The notes under the pieces: model-generated | Seen by the model: only the letters and a program-made list of their open reading frames with translations | Told to the model about the DNA's origin: nothing | Databases searched by the model: none | Assembly (NCBI GenBank): GCA_052139675.1 | Contig: JBKQWE010000065.1 | Span: 1 to 64,000, forward strand | Source: JBEKCB01 sp052139675 | GTDB lineage: Bacteria; Planctomycetota; Brocadiia; CAIUPP01 | Direction of reading: 5' to 3' | DNA: 64,000 nt | Position numbers and translations under genes: made by a program | Shown: piece after piece, positions 15,948-23,873 of the stretch | Layout of the letters: each line of letters begins with the position of its first letter | How positions within the stretch are numbered: position 1 is the stretch's first letter

Positions 15948-18900
15948 TTGTACAACGCCGCGCCGCATCTCAAACCGCCACTTCCATATCGTGTACGCCG
16001 CCGGATAGACCAGCAGCTCGAGGATGAAGCTCGTGGCCAGCCCGCCGACGAGGGGCGCGGCGACGCGCTTCATCATGTCCGCGCCGGTGCCGGCGGACCA
16101 CATGATCGGCAGCAGGCCGACCATCGCGGCGCAGACCGTCATCATCTTCGGCCGGATGCGCTTGACCGCTCCATAAACGACCGCCTCGGTCAGGTCCTCG
16201 AAGCTCTTCATCTTTCCCTGGCGCACGCGCTCGTGGTAGGAAAGGTCCAGGAAGAGGAGCATGAAGACGCCGGTCTCCGCGTCCAGCCCCATGAGCGCGA
16301 TCAGGCCCACCCAGACCGCTATCGAGACATTGTAGCCCAGCACGTACAGCAGCCCGATGGCGCCGATGGCCGAGAACGGCACGGCCAGCATGACGAGCAG
16401 CGCCTTGAAGAGCGACTTCGTGTTCATGCAGAGCAGCATGAAGATCAGGAAGAGCGTGATCGGGACGACGATCCACATGCGCTGCCTGACGCGCAGCATG
16501 CTCTCGTACTGGCCGCTCCACTGGAGCGAATAGCCCGCCGGCGGATGCACCTCGCGGTCCACTACGGCCTTGATGCGGCCGACGAAGCCGCCGATGTCGC
16601 TCTCGGCGGTGTCCACGGTGACGTAGGCGGCGAGCATGCCGTTCTCGTCGCGGATCATTCCGGGCCCCTGGACGATCCGCAGGTCCGCGAGTTCCTCGAG
16701 CGGGACCTGCGCGCCCGAGGGCGTCGGGACCAGGACGCGGCGCAGCGCGGGCAGGTCGTCGCGCAGCTCGCGCGCGTAACGGACGTTCACGCCGTAGCGC
16801 TCGCGGCCCTCGACGGTGGTCGTCACCGTCTCGCCGCCGATGGCGGAGGTGATCACCATCTCGGCGTCGGCGATGGAAAGCCCATACCGCGCCAGCCGGT
16901 CGCGCCGCAGATCGAAATCGAGGAAGAAACCGCTCGCCGCGCGCTCGGCGTAGACGCTGCGGACGCCCGGCTGGTCCTTGAGGACCGATTCGATCCGCGT
17001 GCCGAGGTCCTCGATCTGCTTCAGGTCGCCGCCGAAAATCTTGATCCCGACCGGCGTGCGGATGCCGGTGCTGAGCATGCCGATGCGCGTGATGATCGGC
17101 ATCGTCCAGTCGTTGGCGGCGCCGGGGAACTGCATCCGCGCGTCCAGGTCCGCGATCAGGTCGTCCTTGCTGATATGGTCCGGCCAGACCGCGCGGAACG
17201 GCGCCTGCATCCACCGCGGCCAGTTCGAGTACCAGCGCTCCTTGTGCCGCCACTGCGCGGGCGGCTTGAGCAGGATCGTCGTCTCCATCATCGAGAACGG
17301 CGCCGGGTCGGTCGAGGTCTCGGCGCGGCCGGCCTTGCCGAAGACGCGGTCCACTTCCGGGACCGTCATCAGCACCTGGTCCATCCGCTGCATCAGCCGC
17401 TGCGCCTCCGTCACCGAGAGGCCCGGCAGCGTCGTCGGCATGTAGAGCAGGTCGCCTTCCCAGAGCGGCGGCATGAACTCGCTGCCGAGGCTGAGATAGA
17501 CCGGGATCGTCAGCAGCACGAGCAGGACGGCGACGATCACAGTCGCGACACGGTGCCGGATGACGAAGCGGCAGGGGCCTTCGTACAGGCGGAAGAGGAC
17601 GCGGCTGACCGGGTGCTTCTCCTCGCGATAGTATCGCCCGACGGCGACCTGGTTGAAGATCCACGACAGCCATTTCGGCCGGAAATGGACCCAGTCCATC
17701 CGCGCGAAGAGCATCCGCACCGCCGGGTCGAGCGTGACCGCTAGCAGCGCGGCGATGGCCATCGTGAAGGTCTTCGTGTAGGCCAGCGGCTTGAAGAGCC
17801 GGCCTTCCTGGTCCTCGAGCGCGAAGATCGGGATGAACGCCACCGCGATCACCAGCAGCGAGAAGAACACCGACGGGCCGACCTCCTTGAGGGCGCGGAG
17901 GCGCACTTCGTGAAAATCGCCGACGCGCCCGCCTTCCTGCCAGAGCTCCAGTTTCTTGTACGCGTTCTCGACCTCGACGATGGCGCCATCCACCAGGACG
18001 CCGATCGAGATGGCGATGCCGGCCAGCGACATGATGTTCGCCGTCACGCCGAGCAGGTACATCGGGATGAACGCCAGCAGCGCCGCGATCGGGATCGTGA
18101 CGATCGGCACGATCGCCGACGGGACGTGCCAGAGGAAGATGAGGATGACCGCGCTGACGATGATCAGCGCGGCGATCAGCTCGTCGGTGAGCGTCGAGAT
18201 GGACTCGCGGATCAGCCGGGAGCGGTCGTACGTCGGCACGATCTCGACGCCGGGCGGCAGCGAGGCCCGGATCTCCTCGAACCTGGCCTTCACGCGCTGG
18301 ATGACGGACAGGGCGTTCTCGCCGCTGCGCATGACCACGATCCCGCCGACCGTGTCGCCCTGGCCGTCGAGGTCGGCCACGCCGCGGCGGATGTCCGGCC
18401 CGAGCGCCACGCGGCCGAGGTCCTTCACCAGGATCGGCACGCCTTCCGGCGACGCGCCGACGGCGATCTCCTCGATGTCCTTCACCGATTTGGCGTAGCC
18501 GCGCCCGCGCACCATGTACTCCGCGCCGGACATCTCCACCAGCCGTCCGCCCACGTCATTGTTCCCCGTGCGAATGGCCTCCACCACTTTCGAGATGGGG
18601 ATGCGATACGCCTGGAGCGCGACCGGATCGAGATTCACCTGGTACTGTTTCTGGAATCCGCCGATCGAGGCGACCTCGGCGACGCCCGGCACGCTCTGGA
18701 GCCAGTACCGCAGGTACCAGTCCTGGAACGAGCGCAACTGCGCCAGGTTGTTCCGGCCGCTGCGGTCCACGACCGCGTATTCGTAAACCCATCCGACGGA
18801 GGTCGCGTCCGGGCCGAGCTCCGTGCGCACGCCCTCCGGCAGCCGCGGCTGGATCTTGCTGAGGTATTCGAGCGTCCGGCTGCGCGCCCAGTACAGGTCC

Positions 18901-19199
18901 GTGCCGTCCTGGAAAATGACGTAGACGTACGAGAACCCGAAATCGGAGAACCCGCGGATGGCCTTGACGCGCGGCGTGCCGAGCATCGCCGATACGATCG
19001 GGTACGTCACCTGGTCCTCGATCACGTCCGGGCTGCGGTCCCAGCGCGAGTAGATGATGACCTGCGTATCCGAGAGGTCCGGGATCGCGTCGAGCGGGAT
19101 GCGCCGCAGACAGTAAACCCCCAGCACCACCGCCGCCGCCGTCACGACGATGACGAAGAACTTGTTCCGCGCGCAGAAATCTATGATGCGGCCAACCAT
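15903..19199 (-). CDS. cusA: Heavy-metal efflux RND transporter, CusA type
   Basis: Inner-membrane proton-driven pump of the HME-RND family. The protein has 1098 residues, starting at the ATG of MVGRIIDFCARN; the frame is open upstream but that part is repeat-coded Asp/Glu. Two halves each carry six membrane helices around a large periplasmic loop. GVLVDGAIVEVENAYK in helix 4 is the metal-RND proton-relay motif. The porter region has MPPLWEGDLLYMPTTLPG, the Met-rich pattern of Cu/Ag pumps rather than the Zn/Co/Cd type. The C-terminus ends in about ten Ser residues read from a hairpin repeat; family members do not need this tail. Order is cusB, cusA, cusC. Confidence 0.92.
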   Translation of the reverse strand: MVGRIIDFCARNKFFVIVVTAAAVVLGVYCLRRIPLDAIPDLSDTQVIIYSRWDRSPDVIEDQVTYPIVSAMLGTPRVKAIRGFSDFGFSYVYVIFQDGTDLYWARSRTLEYLSKIQPRLPEGVRTELGPDATSVGWVYEYAVVDRSGRNNLAQLRSFQDWYLRYWLQSVPGVAEVASIGGFQKQYQVNLDPVALQAYRIPISKVVEAIRTGNNDVGGRLVEMSGAEYMVRGRGYAKSVKDIEEIAVGASPEGVPILVKDLGRVALGPDIRRGVADLDGQGDTVGGIVVMRSGENALSVIQRVKARFEEIRASLPPGVEIVPTYDRSRLIRESISTLTDELIAALIIVSAVILIFLWHVPSAIVPIVTIPIAALLAFIPMYLLGVTANIMSLAGIAISIGVLVDGAIVEVENAYKKLELWQEGGRVGDFHEVRLRALKEVGPSVFFSLLVIAVAFIPIFALEDQEGRLFKPLAYTKTFTMAIAALLAVTLDPAVRMLFARMDWVHFRPKWLSWIFNQVAVGRYYREEKHPVSRVLFRLYEGPCRFVIRHRVATVIVAVLLVLLTIPVYLSLGSEFMPPLWEGDLLYMPTTLPGLSVTEAQRLMQRMDQVLMTVPEVDRVFGKAGRAETSTDPAPFSMMETTILLKPPAQWRHKERWYSNWPRWMQAPFRAVWPDHISKDDLIADLDARMQFPGAANDWTMPIITRIGMLSTGIRTPVGIKIFGGDLKQIEDLGTRIESVLKDQPGVRSVYAERAASGFFLDFDLRRDRLARYGLSIADAEMVITSAIGGETVTTTVEGRERYGVNVRYARELRDDLPALRRVLVPTPSGAQVPLEELADLRIVQGPGMIRDENGMLAAYVTVDTAESDIGGFVGRIKAVVDREVHPPAGYSLQWSGQYESMLRVRQRMWIVVPITLFLIFMLLCMNTKSLFKALLVMLAVPFSAIGAIGLLYVLGYNVSIAVWVGLIALMGLDAETGVFMLLFLDLSYHERVRQGKMKSFEDLTEAVVYGAVKRIRPKMMTVCAAMVGLLPIMWSAGTGADMMKRVAAPLVGGLATSFILELLVYPAAYTIWKWRFEMRRGVVQSSSSSASSSSSAVR

Positions 19200-19211
19200 G
19201 ATCTTGCCTTT

Positions 19212-19292
19212 ATCGTCCTCGTCCTCGTCGTCGTCCTCGTCCTCGAACTGCCGTTTTACACGACCGAGGACTAGATCGAGGACGAGGACGAT
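19212..19292. repeat. Word-iterated hairpin (GTCCTC family) between cusB and cusA
   Basis: Left arm from 19213 and right arm 19276-19292 are inverted strings of GTCCTC/GAGGAC words. The first 38 bases (from 19212) are identical to those from 15856, so the same sequence flanks both ends of cusA in direct orientation. Confidence 0.82.
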
Positions 19293-19322
19293 TGGCGCCA
19301 ATGCGCCTTCCGTCGTCCTCGC

Positions 19323-20672
19323 CTACATCCCCGGCATATCCGCCATGCCCGATTTCGCGGCCGGCTCGGCCTTGACGCCGCCGACCTGGCGAAGTGCGGC
19401 CTTCATCCGGCTCTCGGAATCCACCAGGAAATTCCCGCTCGTCACGATCCTCTCGCCCGGCTCCAGGCCCCTGGCGATGATCGCCAGCTCGTCGGCGCGG
19501 TCGCCGACCACCACCTCGCGCGGCTCCAGCCGGCCTTCGCCCTTGTCCACGAACACGATCTGGCGCAGGCCGGTGTCCAGCACGGCATCGTCGTCCACCG
19601 CCAGTTGCTCACCCAGGTCCACCGCGATGGAGACGGCCGAGAACATCCCGGGCTTCAGCCGGCCGTCCGGGTTCGGGCACTCCAGCCGAACCCGCAGCGT
19701 CCGCGTGGCCTCGTCGAGCGCGGGATAAATGTACGACACGGTCCCGGTCAGCGGCTCGCCGGGGAAGGCGATCAATTCGATCTTCGCCTGCTGCCCGATT
19801 TTGATCAGCGGCGCCTCGGACTCGAAAACATCCGCCAGCATCCAGACCGTCGTCAAGTCGGCGATCTCGAAGAGGTCCTTTCCCGGCTCCACATTGCTCC
19901 CGAGCGCCACGTTCCGCGCGGTCACCACGCCATCCACCTTCGAGAAGATCGTCACGTCATGCTCGGCCTGCCCCGACGACTCGATCGCCTTCAACTGCTC
20001 GTCGGTGAAATCCCAGAGCCGCAGGCGCTCGCGGGCGCTGCGGAGCAGCTCCTCGGCGAGCGACCGCGAATCCGCCGACGCGTCCTTGCCGAGCGCCGCC
20101 AGCGCCGCGCGCGCGACGAGGTAATTGTGCTGCGCCTCGAGCAGGTCCGGGCTGTAGACCGCCATCAGCGGCGAGCCTTTGCGCACCGTCTCGCCCACCG
20201 ACTTCACCATCAGGTCCTCGACCCATCCGCCGAACTTCAGGCTGACCGTCGCGCGCCTCTTTTCGTCATACTCCACGCGGCCCGCCGCGCGGATCGTCCG
20301 GCTCACGCGCCGCTTCTCCACCGTGCCGACCTGCAGGCCGATCAACTGCCGGCGCTCGGGGCTGAGCGTGAGCGGCGCGCGGGTTTCGAGGCCCGGCTGC
20401 GCCTGCGGCTGCTCCGTTTCCCCGGGCGTAAACGGCACCAGGTCCATCCCGCAGATCGGGCACTTGCCGGGACGATCGGAAATGTAATCCGGGTGCATCG
20501 GGCAGTGGTACATCACCTTCATCGGCGCCTTCGCCGCGCCCGGCGCTGGGAGCGCAGCGCGGCCATCATGATTCATCGCCGCGCTGCGCAAATGGTACGC
20601 CACCGCCGCCGCGACGATCAGCGCAAGGGCCGCCGCGGCGATCAGAATTCTGGAAAGAATCTTCGTGGCCAT
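19323..20672 (-). CDS. cusB: Metal efflux membrane-fusion protein, CusB type with metal-binding domain
   Basis: Periplasmic adaptor linking cusA to cusC. The 449-residue protein begins with a membrane anchor (residues 7-27). Next is a heavy-metal-binding domain, YHCPMHPDYISDRPGKCPIC followed by GMDL. The HlyD/CusB barrel-sandwich and hairpin domains follow, with AAGRVEYDEKR and GWVEDLMV typical of the family. The Met-rich C-terminus (MADMPGM) may also bind Cu(I) or Ag(I). The ATG at 20672 follows AAGGA at good distance. A weak promoter (TTGTTT, 16 bp, CATACT) can be read about 35-65 bp upstream. First gene of the cusBAC-acylase operon; no metal regulator gene is adjacent. Confidence 0.9.
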   Translation of the reverse strand: MATKILSRILIAAAALALIVAAAVAYHLRSAAMNHDGRAALPAPGAAKAPMKVMYHCPMHPDYISDRPGKCPICGMDLVPFTPGETEQPQAQPGLETRAPLTLSPERRQLIGLQVGTVEKRRVSRTIRAAGRVEYDEKRRATVSLKFGGWVEDLMVKSVGETVRKGSPLMAVYSPDLLEAQHNYLVARAALAALGKDASADSRSLAEELLRSARERLRLWDFTDEQLKAIESSGQAEHDVTIFSKVDGVVTARNVALGSNVEPGKDLFEIADLTTVWMLADVFESEAPLIKIGQQAKIELIAFPGEPLTGTVSYIYPALDEATRTLRVRLECPNPDGRLKPGMFSAVSIAVDLGEQLAVDDDAVLDTGLRQIVFVDKGEGRLEPREVVVGDRADELAIIARGLEPGERIVTSGNFLVDSESRMKAALRQVGGVKAEPAAKSGMADMPGM

Positions 20673-21062
20673 TGTCCAAATCCTTCTGCTCTTGTTGACG
20701 TTTTCAGTATGACGACACTTCGTCCCAAAACAACGAGCAAACTTTGTGCCGTCGCACTGAGAAACGAGGAAATGCGAAAAGAGCCGGAATTGCGGGTGAA
20801 AGGCCTTTCCTGCCGTGCCGGCCAAGCGTGAAACCGCGCAGCCGGCTGTGTGATATCGCACAGTCCCTGCTTCGCAATACCCTGACCCTCACATCGAGCG
20901 CCGAGTTCCTTGACGCGCGCGACCAGGGTCGCTACCATAGGAAGCTTGATGAGCGGCCGCCCTTTGGAGGGCGGTCATCGGGTGAGTTCCGGTATAACGG
21001 CTGGAACCTCGGCCGGCGGAACATGGCATTGGGTGTCGGACCGTCATCTCGAAGGTCGTGAT
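20673..21062. other. Divergent spacer upstream of cusB and the sulfotransferase
   Basis: 390 bp between divergent genes. It holds a possible weak cusB promoter near 20700-20740 and a small hairpin, CCGCCC-TTTGGA-GGGCGG, at about 20952-20969. The sulfotransferase frame is open through its right half, so the true start of that gene might lie further left. Nothing else is recognised. Confidence 0.4.
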
Positions 21063-22091
21063 TTGACAAACCCCCCTGATTACGCCGACACGCCACAGGA
21101 TCGCCCGCTTCGCGGCATCGCCGCGCAGACGCGCAACATGAAGCTGGCGGCGCGCTCGTGGGCCCTGGCCCTCTATTACACGCTGCTCCGCCCGCTGATA
21201 CTGCTGTTGCCTTCGCGACCGCAGGCGTGGTGTTTCAGTCACATCCACAAAGCCCGGTCGCCATTCATGAGATTGCTGCGTACCGAGCCGGCAGGGTATC
21301 AGCCGCCGCCTGCCGTCCCCGTTCCCGGCGGGCTGCTCGAAGGTGAAGACGATCAGCACATCAAGTTGATCACGATCATCGGCCGCGGGCATTCGGGCAC
21401 CCGGGCGATGTCGCACACGCTCTCCGCCAGCGGCGTTTTCATGGGCGACATGGTCAACGACTCCGGCGACCTGCTGCCGGCTCAGGACCTGTATGACGCG
21501 TGCCGCATGCTGGCGCGGCATGTGGTGTGGAAGGGCGAGCTGGAGTGGGATTTCAGCCGGTTGCGCACGATGCCCATTCCCGAGGAATTCCGCACGCTGA
21601 TCCACCGGTATCTGGAATCGGTCCGCAGGAGCAAATCCGCGGCGCGCGGCTGGAAGCTCCCGGAGACGACGCTGGTGTATCCATGGATCGTGCGGATGTT
21701 TCCGGAGGTCAGGTACATCTTCTGGATCCGCGACCCGCGCGACTGCATCCTGGGGAAGCACCTGACCGACGACCTGGCCGACTTCGGCGTCCAGTATCCG
21801 GAGACGGACGACGTCATGCTCCAGCGCGCGATCTCATGGAAATATCAGTACGATATCGTCAAGGCCACGCCCAGGCCCGCGAAGTGGATCGAAGTGCGCT
21901 TCGAGGACTTTGTCCTCGAGCAGGAAGAGACCCTCGCGCGCCTGGAAGAATTCCTGGGCATGGACCTGGGCAGGATCATCGTCCGGCCCGACGCCGTCGG
22001 CCGGTGGAAGCAGGACAAGAGCGCGCGCTGCTTCGATTTCTTTGCGCCGGCGATGGACGAATACCACTACCCGGCGGCGAAACCGGCGTGA
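21063..22091 (+). CDS. Sulfotransferase family protein
   Basis: Probable PAPS-dependent sulfotransferase. LITIIGRGHSGTRAMSHTL is the 5'-phosphosulfate loop. FWIRDPRDCILGKHL carries the Arg of the 3'-phosphate site, and RFEDFVLEQEETLARLEEFL is a typical C-terminal motif. The start is uncertain: TTG at 21063 has AAGG seven bases upstream (342 residues), whereas the first ATG is at 21138 (317 residues) without a clear ribosome site. A hydrophobic stretch (ALALYYTLLRPLILLLP) near the N-terminus could anchor it to the membrane. No sugar or lipid partner gene is adjacent, so the acceptor is unknown. Confidence 0.78.
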   Translation: MTNPPDYADTPQDRPLRGIAAQTRNMKLAARSWALALYYTLLRPLILLLPSRPQAWCFSHIHKARSPFMRLLRTEPAGYQPPPAVPVPGGLLEGEDDQHIKLITIIGRGHSGTRAMSHTLSASGVFMGDMVNDSGDLLPAQDLYDACRMLARHVVWKGELEWDFSRLRTMPIPEEFRTLIHRYLESVRRSKSAARGWKLPETTLVYPWIVRMFPEVRYIFWIRDPRDCILGKHLTDDLADFGVQYPETDDVMLQRAISWKYQYDIVKATPRPAKWIEVRFEDFVLEQEETLARLEEFLGMDLGRIIVRPDAVGRWKQDKSARCFDFFAPAMDEYHYPAAKPA

Positions 22092-22104
22092 CGCATGAAA
22101 CCTG

Positions 22105-22392
22105 TCAGAGAGCCGAGGCTACTTTGCGCCGAGTTGCGCCGATCCGGTAAAGCGACCGAAACAACAGATCCATGGAAACGCTCGGGTCCCCGGCCTCCAT
22201 CTTGGCCACACGGGATTGACTCGTGTGCAGGCGGGATGCGAGTTTCACCTGCGTCAAGTGCTTGGCTTTTCGCAGGTCGCGCAGACATGCGGCCAACGCG
22301 CGCTTCGTCTCGATGTACTCCATGTCCGAATCCGACAAGTCCAGGAGCTCCTGGGCCGATCCCTCGACCCACCCATTTTTCAGTTTCTTCAT
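22105..22392 (-). CDS. XRE-family HTH protein, HigA-like antitoxin without visible toxin
   Basis: A 95-residue DNA-binding protein. The helix-turn-helix lies at about residues 38-66 (RKAKHLTQVKLASRLHTSQS), followed by VAKMEAGDPSVSMDLLFRSL, as in HigA antitoxins. A HigB/RelE-type toxin would be expected just upstream, but the ATG is preceded only by a leader and a strong promoter (22442-22470), and the downstream side is the sulfotransferase 3' end. It is therefore an orphan antitoxin or a small autoregulator. The AT-rich promoter stands out from its neighbours. Confidence 0.8.
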   Translation of the reverse strand: MKKLKNGWVEGSAQELLDLSDSDMEYIETKRALAACLRDLRKAKHLTQVKLASRLHTSQSRVAKMEAGDPSVSMDLLFRSLYRIGATRRKVASAL

Positions 22393-22441
22393 GACATCGC
22401 CTCTTCATTCCCTAGCGGCTTGCCAGCCATTCACGTCCTCC

Positions 22442-22470
22442 AGTATATGTCAGAACGGATATATTGTCAA
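22442..22470 (-). promoter_or_regulatory. Near-consensus sigma-70 promoter for the HigA-like gene
   Basis: Read on the minus strand: TTGACA (22470-22465), a 17-bp spacer, TATACT (22447-22442). A direct repeat of TGACA followed by an ATATA-like stretch overlaps both boxes and may be the binding site of the HTH protein itself. Confidence 0.75.
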
Positions 22471-22557
22471 CCGCTCTGGCTAAGGCTGCTGTGTGCGATT
22501 ATGAATGCAGAGGCAAAGTCAACATGTCAATACTCGTACGCTCGCGGTTCGGCGCCG

Positions 22558-23691
22558 TCACTCGATGACTCCGCCGCCGAGGACGACCTCGCCTTTGTAG
22601 AAGACGGCGGATTGGCCCGGGGCGGCGGCGGGCTGCGGGGTATGCCAGCGGACTTCGGCGCGGCCCGGTCCGATCAGGCGAATCGAGGCCGGTTGCTCGG
22701 GCTGGCGGTAGCGGACCTTCACTTCCGCTTCAAGGCTGTCCGGCGGCGCGTCGAATGCGATCCAGTTGATCCCGGCGACGGTGAATTTCTCCTGCTGCAG
22801 TTCCTCCTTCGTCCCGACGACGACGGTGCGCGCGGCGGGGCGGAGGGCCAGGACGTACAGCGGCGCGCCGGCCGCGATGCCCAGCGATTTGCGCTGCCCG
22901 ACGGTGAACCCGGCGACGCCCTTGTGAGTCCCCAGCACGCGGCCGCGCCGGTCCACGATCGGCCCGGGCTGCAGCGATTCGGGATAGCGTTCGGCCAGCA
23001 GCGAACGGTAGTCGCCCTCGCCCAGGAAACAGATGTCCTGGCTGCCGGGCTTTTCGGAGACGGGCAGGCCGAAGGAGCGCGCGAGGCGGCGCGTCTCGTC
23101 CTTGGTCATCGCGCCGAGCGGAAACAGCGCGGCGGCGAGCTGCTCCTGCGAAAGCCCATGGAGGAAATAGGACTGGTCCTTCGCGCGGTCCGCGCCCTTG
23201 AGCAGCAGATGTCGCCCGCTCTGCGGATCGAGCGAGTTGCGCGCGTAATGGCCGGTGGCGAGAAAGTCCGCGCCGATGACCCTGGCGAATTCAAGGAGTC
23301 GGCCGAATTTGATGAGGCGGTTGCACTCGGCGCACGGGTTCGGCGTCCGGCCTTCGGCGTAAGCGCGGAAGAACTGTTCGATGATTTCCCGGCTGAACAG
23401 CTCCTGGTAATCGAGAGCGGCGAAGCGGATGCCGAGCTGATTCGCCACGGCGCGCGCGTCCTCCATCGCCGCCGGCCCGCAGCAACGGCGCGGCGAGTTG
23501 CAGCCCGCCTCGGCGGGCGAGCCCGCCAGGAGCAGCGGAAGGCGCAGGCCCACGCCGATGACTTCGTATCCCTGCCGCTGCAGCAGCGCCGCCGCCGTCG
23601 AGGAATCCACTCCGCCGGACATGCCGACGACGACACGCTTGCCACGGCTCGGCGGCAAAGGCGAATCGGTCGCAAGTTCACTTGCCATCAT
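22558..23691 (-). CDS. mnmA: tRNA-specific 2-thiouridylase
   Basis: Thiolates U34 of tRNA Lys, Glu and Gln using sulfur relayed from IscS. The 377-residue protein has the PP-loop SGGVDSS (residues 25-31), then NPCAECNRLIKFG with the catalytic Cys, ATGHYAR, KDQSYFLHGL, and GSQDICFLG with the second catalytic Cys. The C-terminal beta-barrel follows. The start is ATG 23691, with the next ATG adjacent; upstream the open frame is repeat-coded. Residues near 60-68 (AGSPAEAGC) are coded by an in-frame palindromic repeat (23504-23521) between PP-loop and catalytic core. It is divergent from pus10. Confidence 0.93.
   Translation of the reverse strand: MMASELATDSPLPPSRGKRVVVGMSGGVDSSTAAALLQRQGYEVIGVGLRLPLLLAGSPAEAGCNSPRRCCGPAAMEDARAVANQLGIRFAALDYQELFSREIIEQFFRAYAEGRTPNPCAECNRLIKFGRLLEFARVIGADFLATGHYARNSLDPQSGRHLLLKGADRAKDQSYFLHGLSQEQLAAALFPLGAMTKDETRRLARSFGLPVSEKPGSQDICFLGEGDYRSLLAERYPESLQPGPIVDRRGRVLGTHKGVAGFTVGQRKSLGIAAGAPLYVLALRPAARTVVVGTKEELQQEKFTVAGINWIAFDAPPDSLEAEVKVRYRQPEQPASIRLIGPGRAEVRWHTPQPAAAPGQSAVFYKGEVVLGGGVIE
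23504..23521. repeat. CCCGCC/GGCGGGCAAG-type palindrome inside mnmA
   Basis: CCCGCC, a two-base loop, then GGCGGGCGAG, in frame within mnmA. Same family as copies in argS, the type III PKS, pheT, nfnB and the 34139 spacer. Confidence 0.75.
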
Positions 23692-23706
23692 TGAAACCCA
23701 CGTCAA

Positions 23707-23818
23707 TTGAAACCACAGATGGACACAGATGACCACAGATAAGAGGAAAAAACAAGAGCGATCCGTATCGGTGGCGATAAGCAGCGCTCGCCTGCTCGCG
23801 CTATCGCTCTGTGGTTCC
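23707..23818. repeat. Word-iterated element (ACCACAGATG family) between mnmA and pus10
   Basis: Left arm at 23707-23750 iterates GACCACAGAT/GGACACAGAT. The short inverted partner CTCTGTGGTTCC lies near 23807-23818, with a GC-rich centre between. It fills most of the divergent mnmA-pus10 spacer. Confidence 0.7.
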
Positions 23819-23858
23819 AAAGCCAGTCTTCGCTTTTCGCGCTTTCACCGCAGCCCTG

Positions 23859-23864
23859 TATAAT
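23859..23864 (+). promoter_or_regulatory. TATAAT box immediately before pus10
   Basis: A perfect TATAAT ends nine bases before the pus10 ATG. No convincing -35 box is seen. If used, the transcript would start within a few bases of the ATG, giving a nearly leaderless mRNA. Confidence 0.45.
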
Positions 23865-23873
23865 GGACGCGCG

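Noticed and set aside
15848..19292. CRISPR-like look of the repeated GTCCTC arrays
   Set aside because: The units are 6 bases, imperfect, without unique spacers, and arranged as inverted arms; no cas gene is present.
19200..19301. An N-terminal extension of CusA rich in Asp and Glu
   Set aside because: The extra 34 codons are simply the hairpin repeat 19212-19292 read in frame; the family start is the ATG at 19199.
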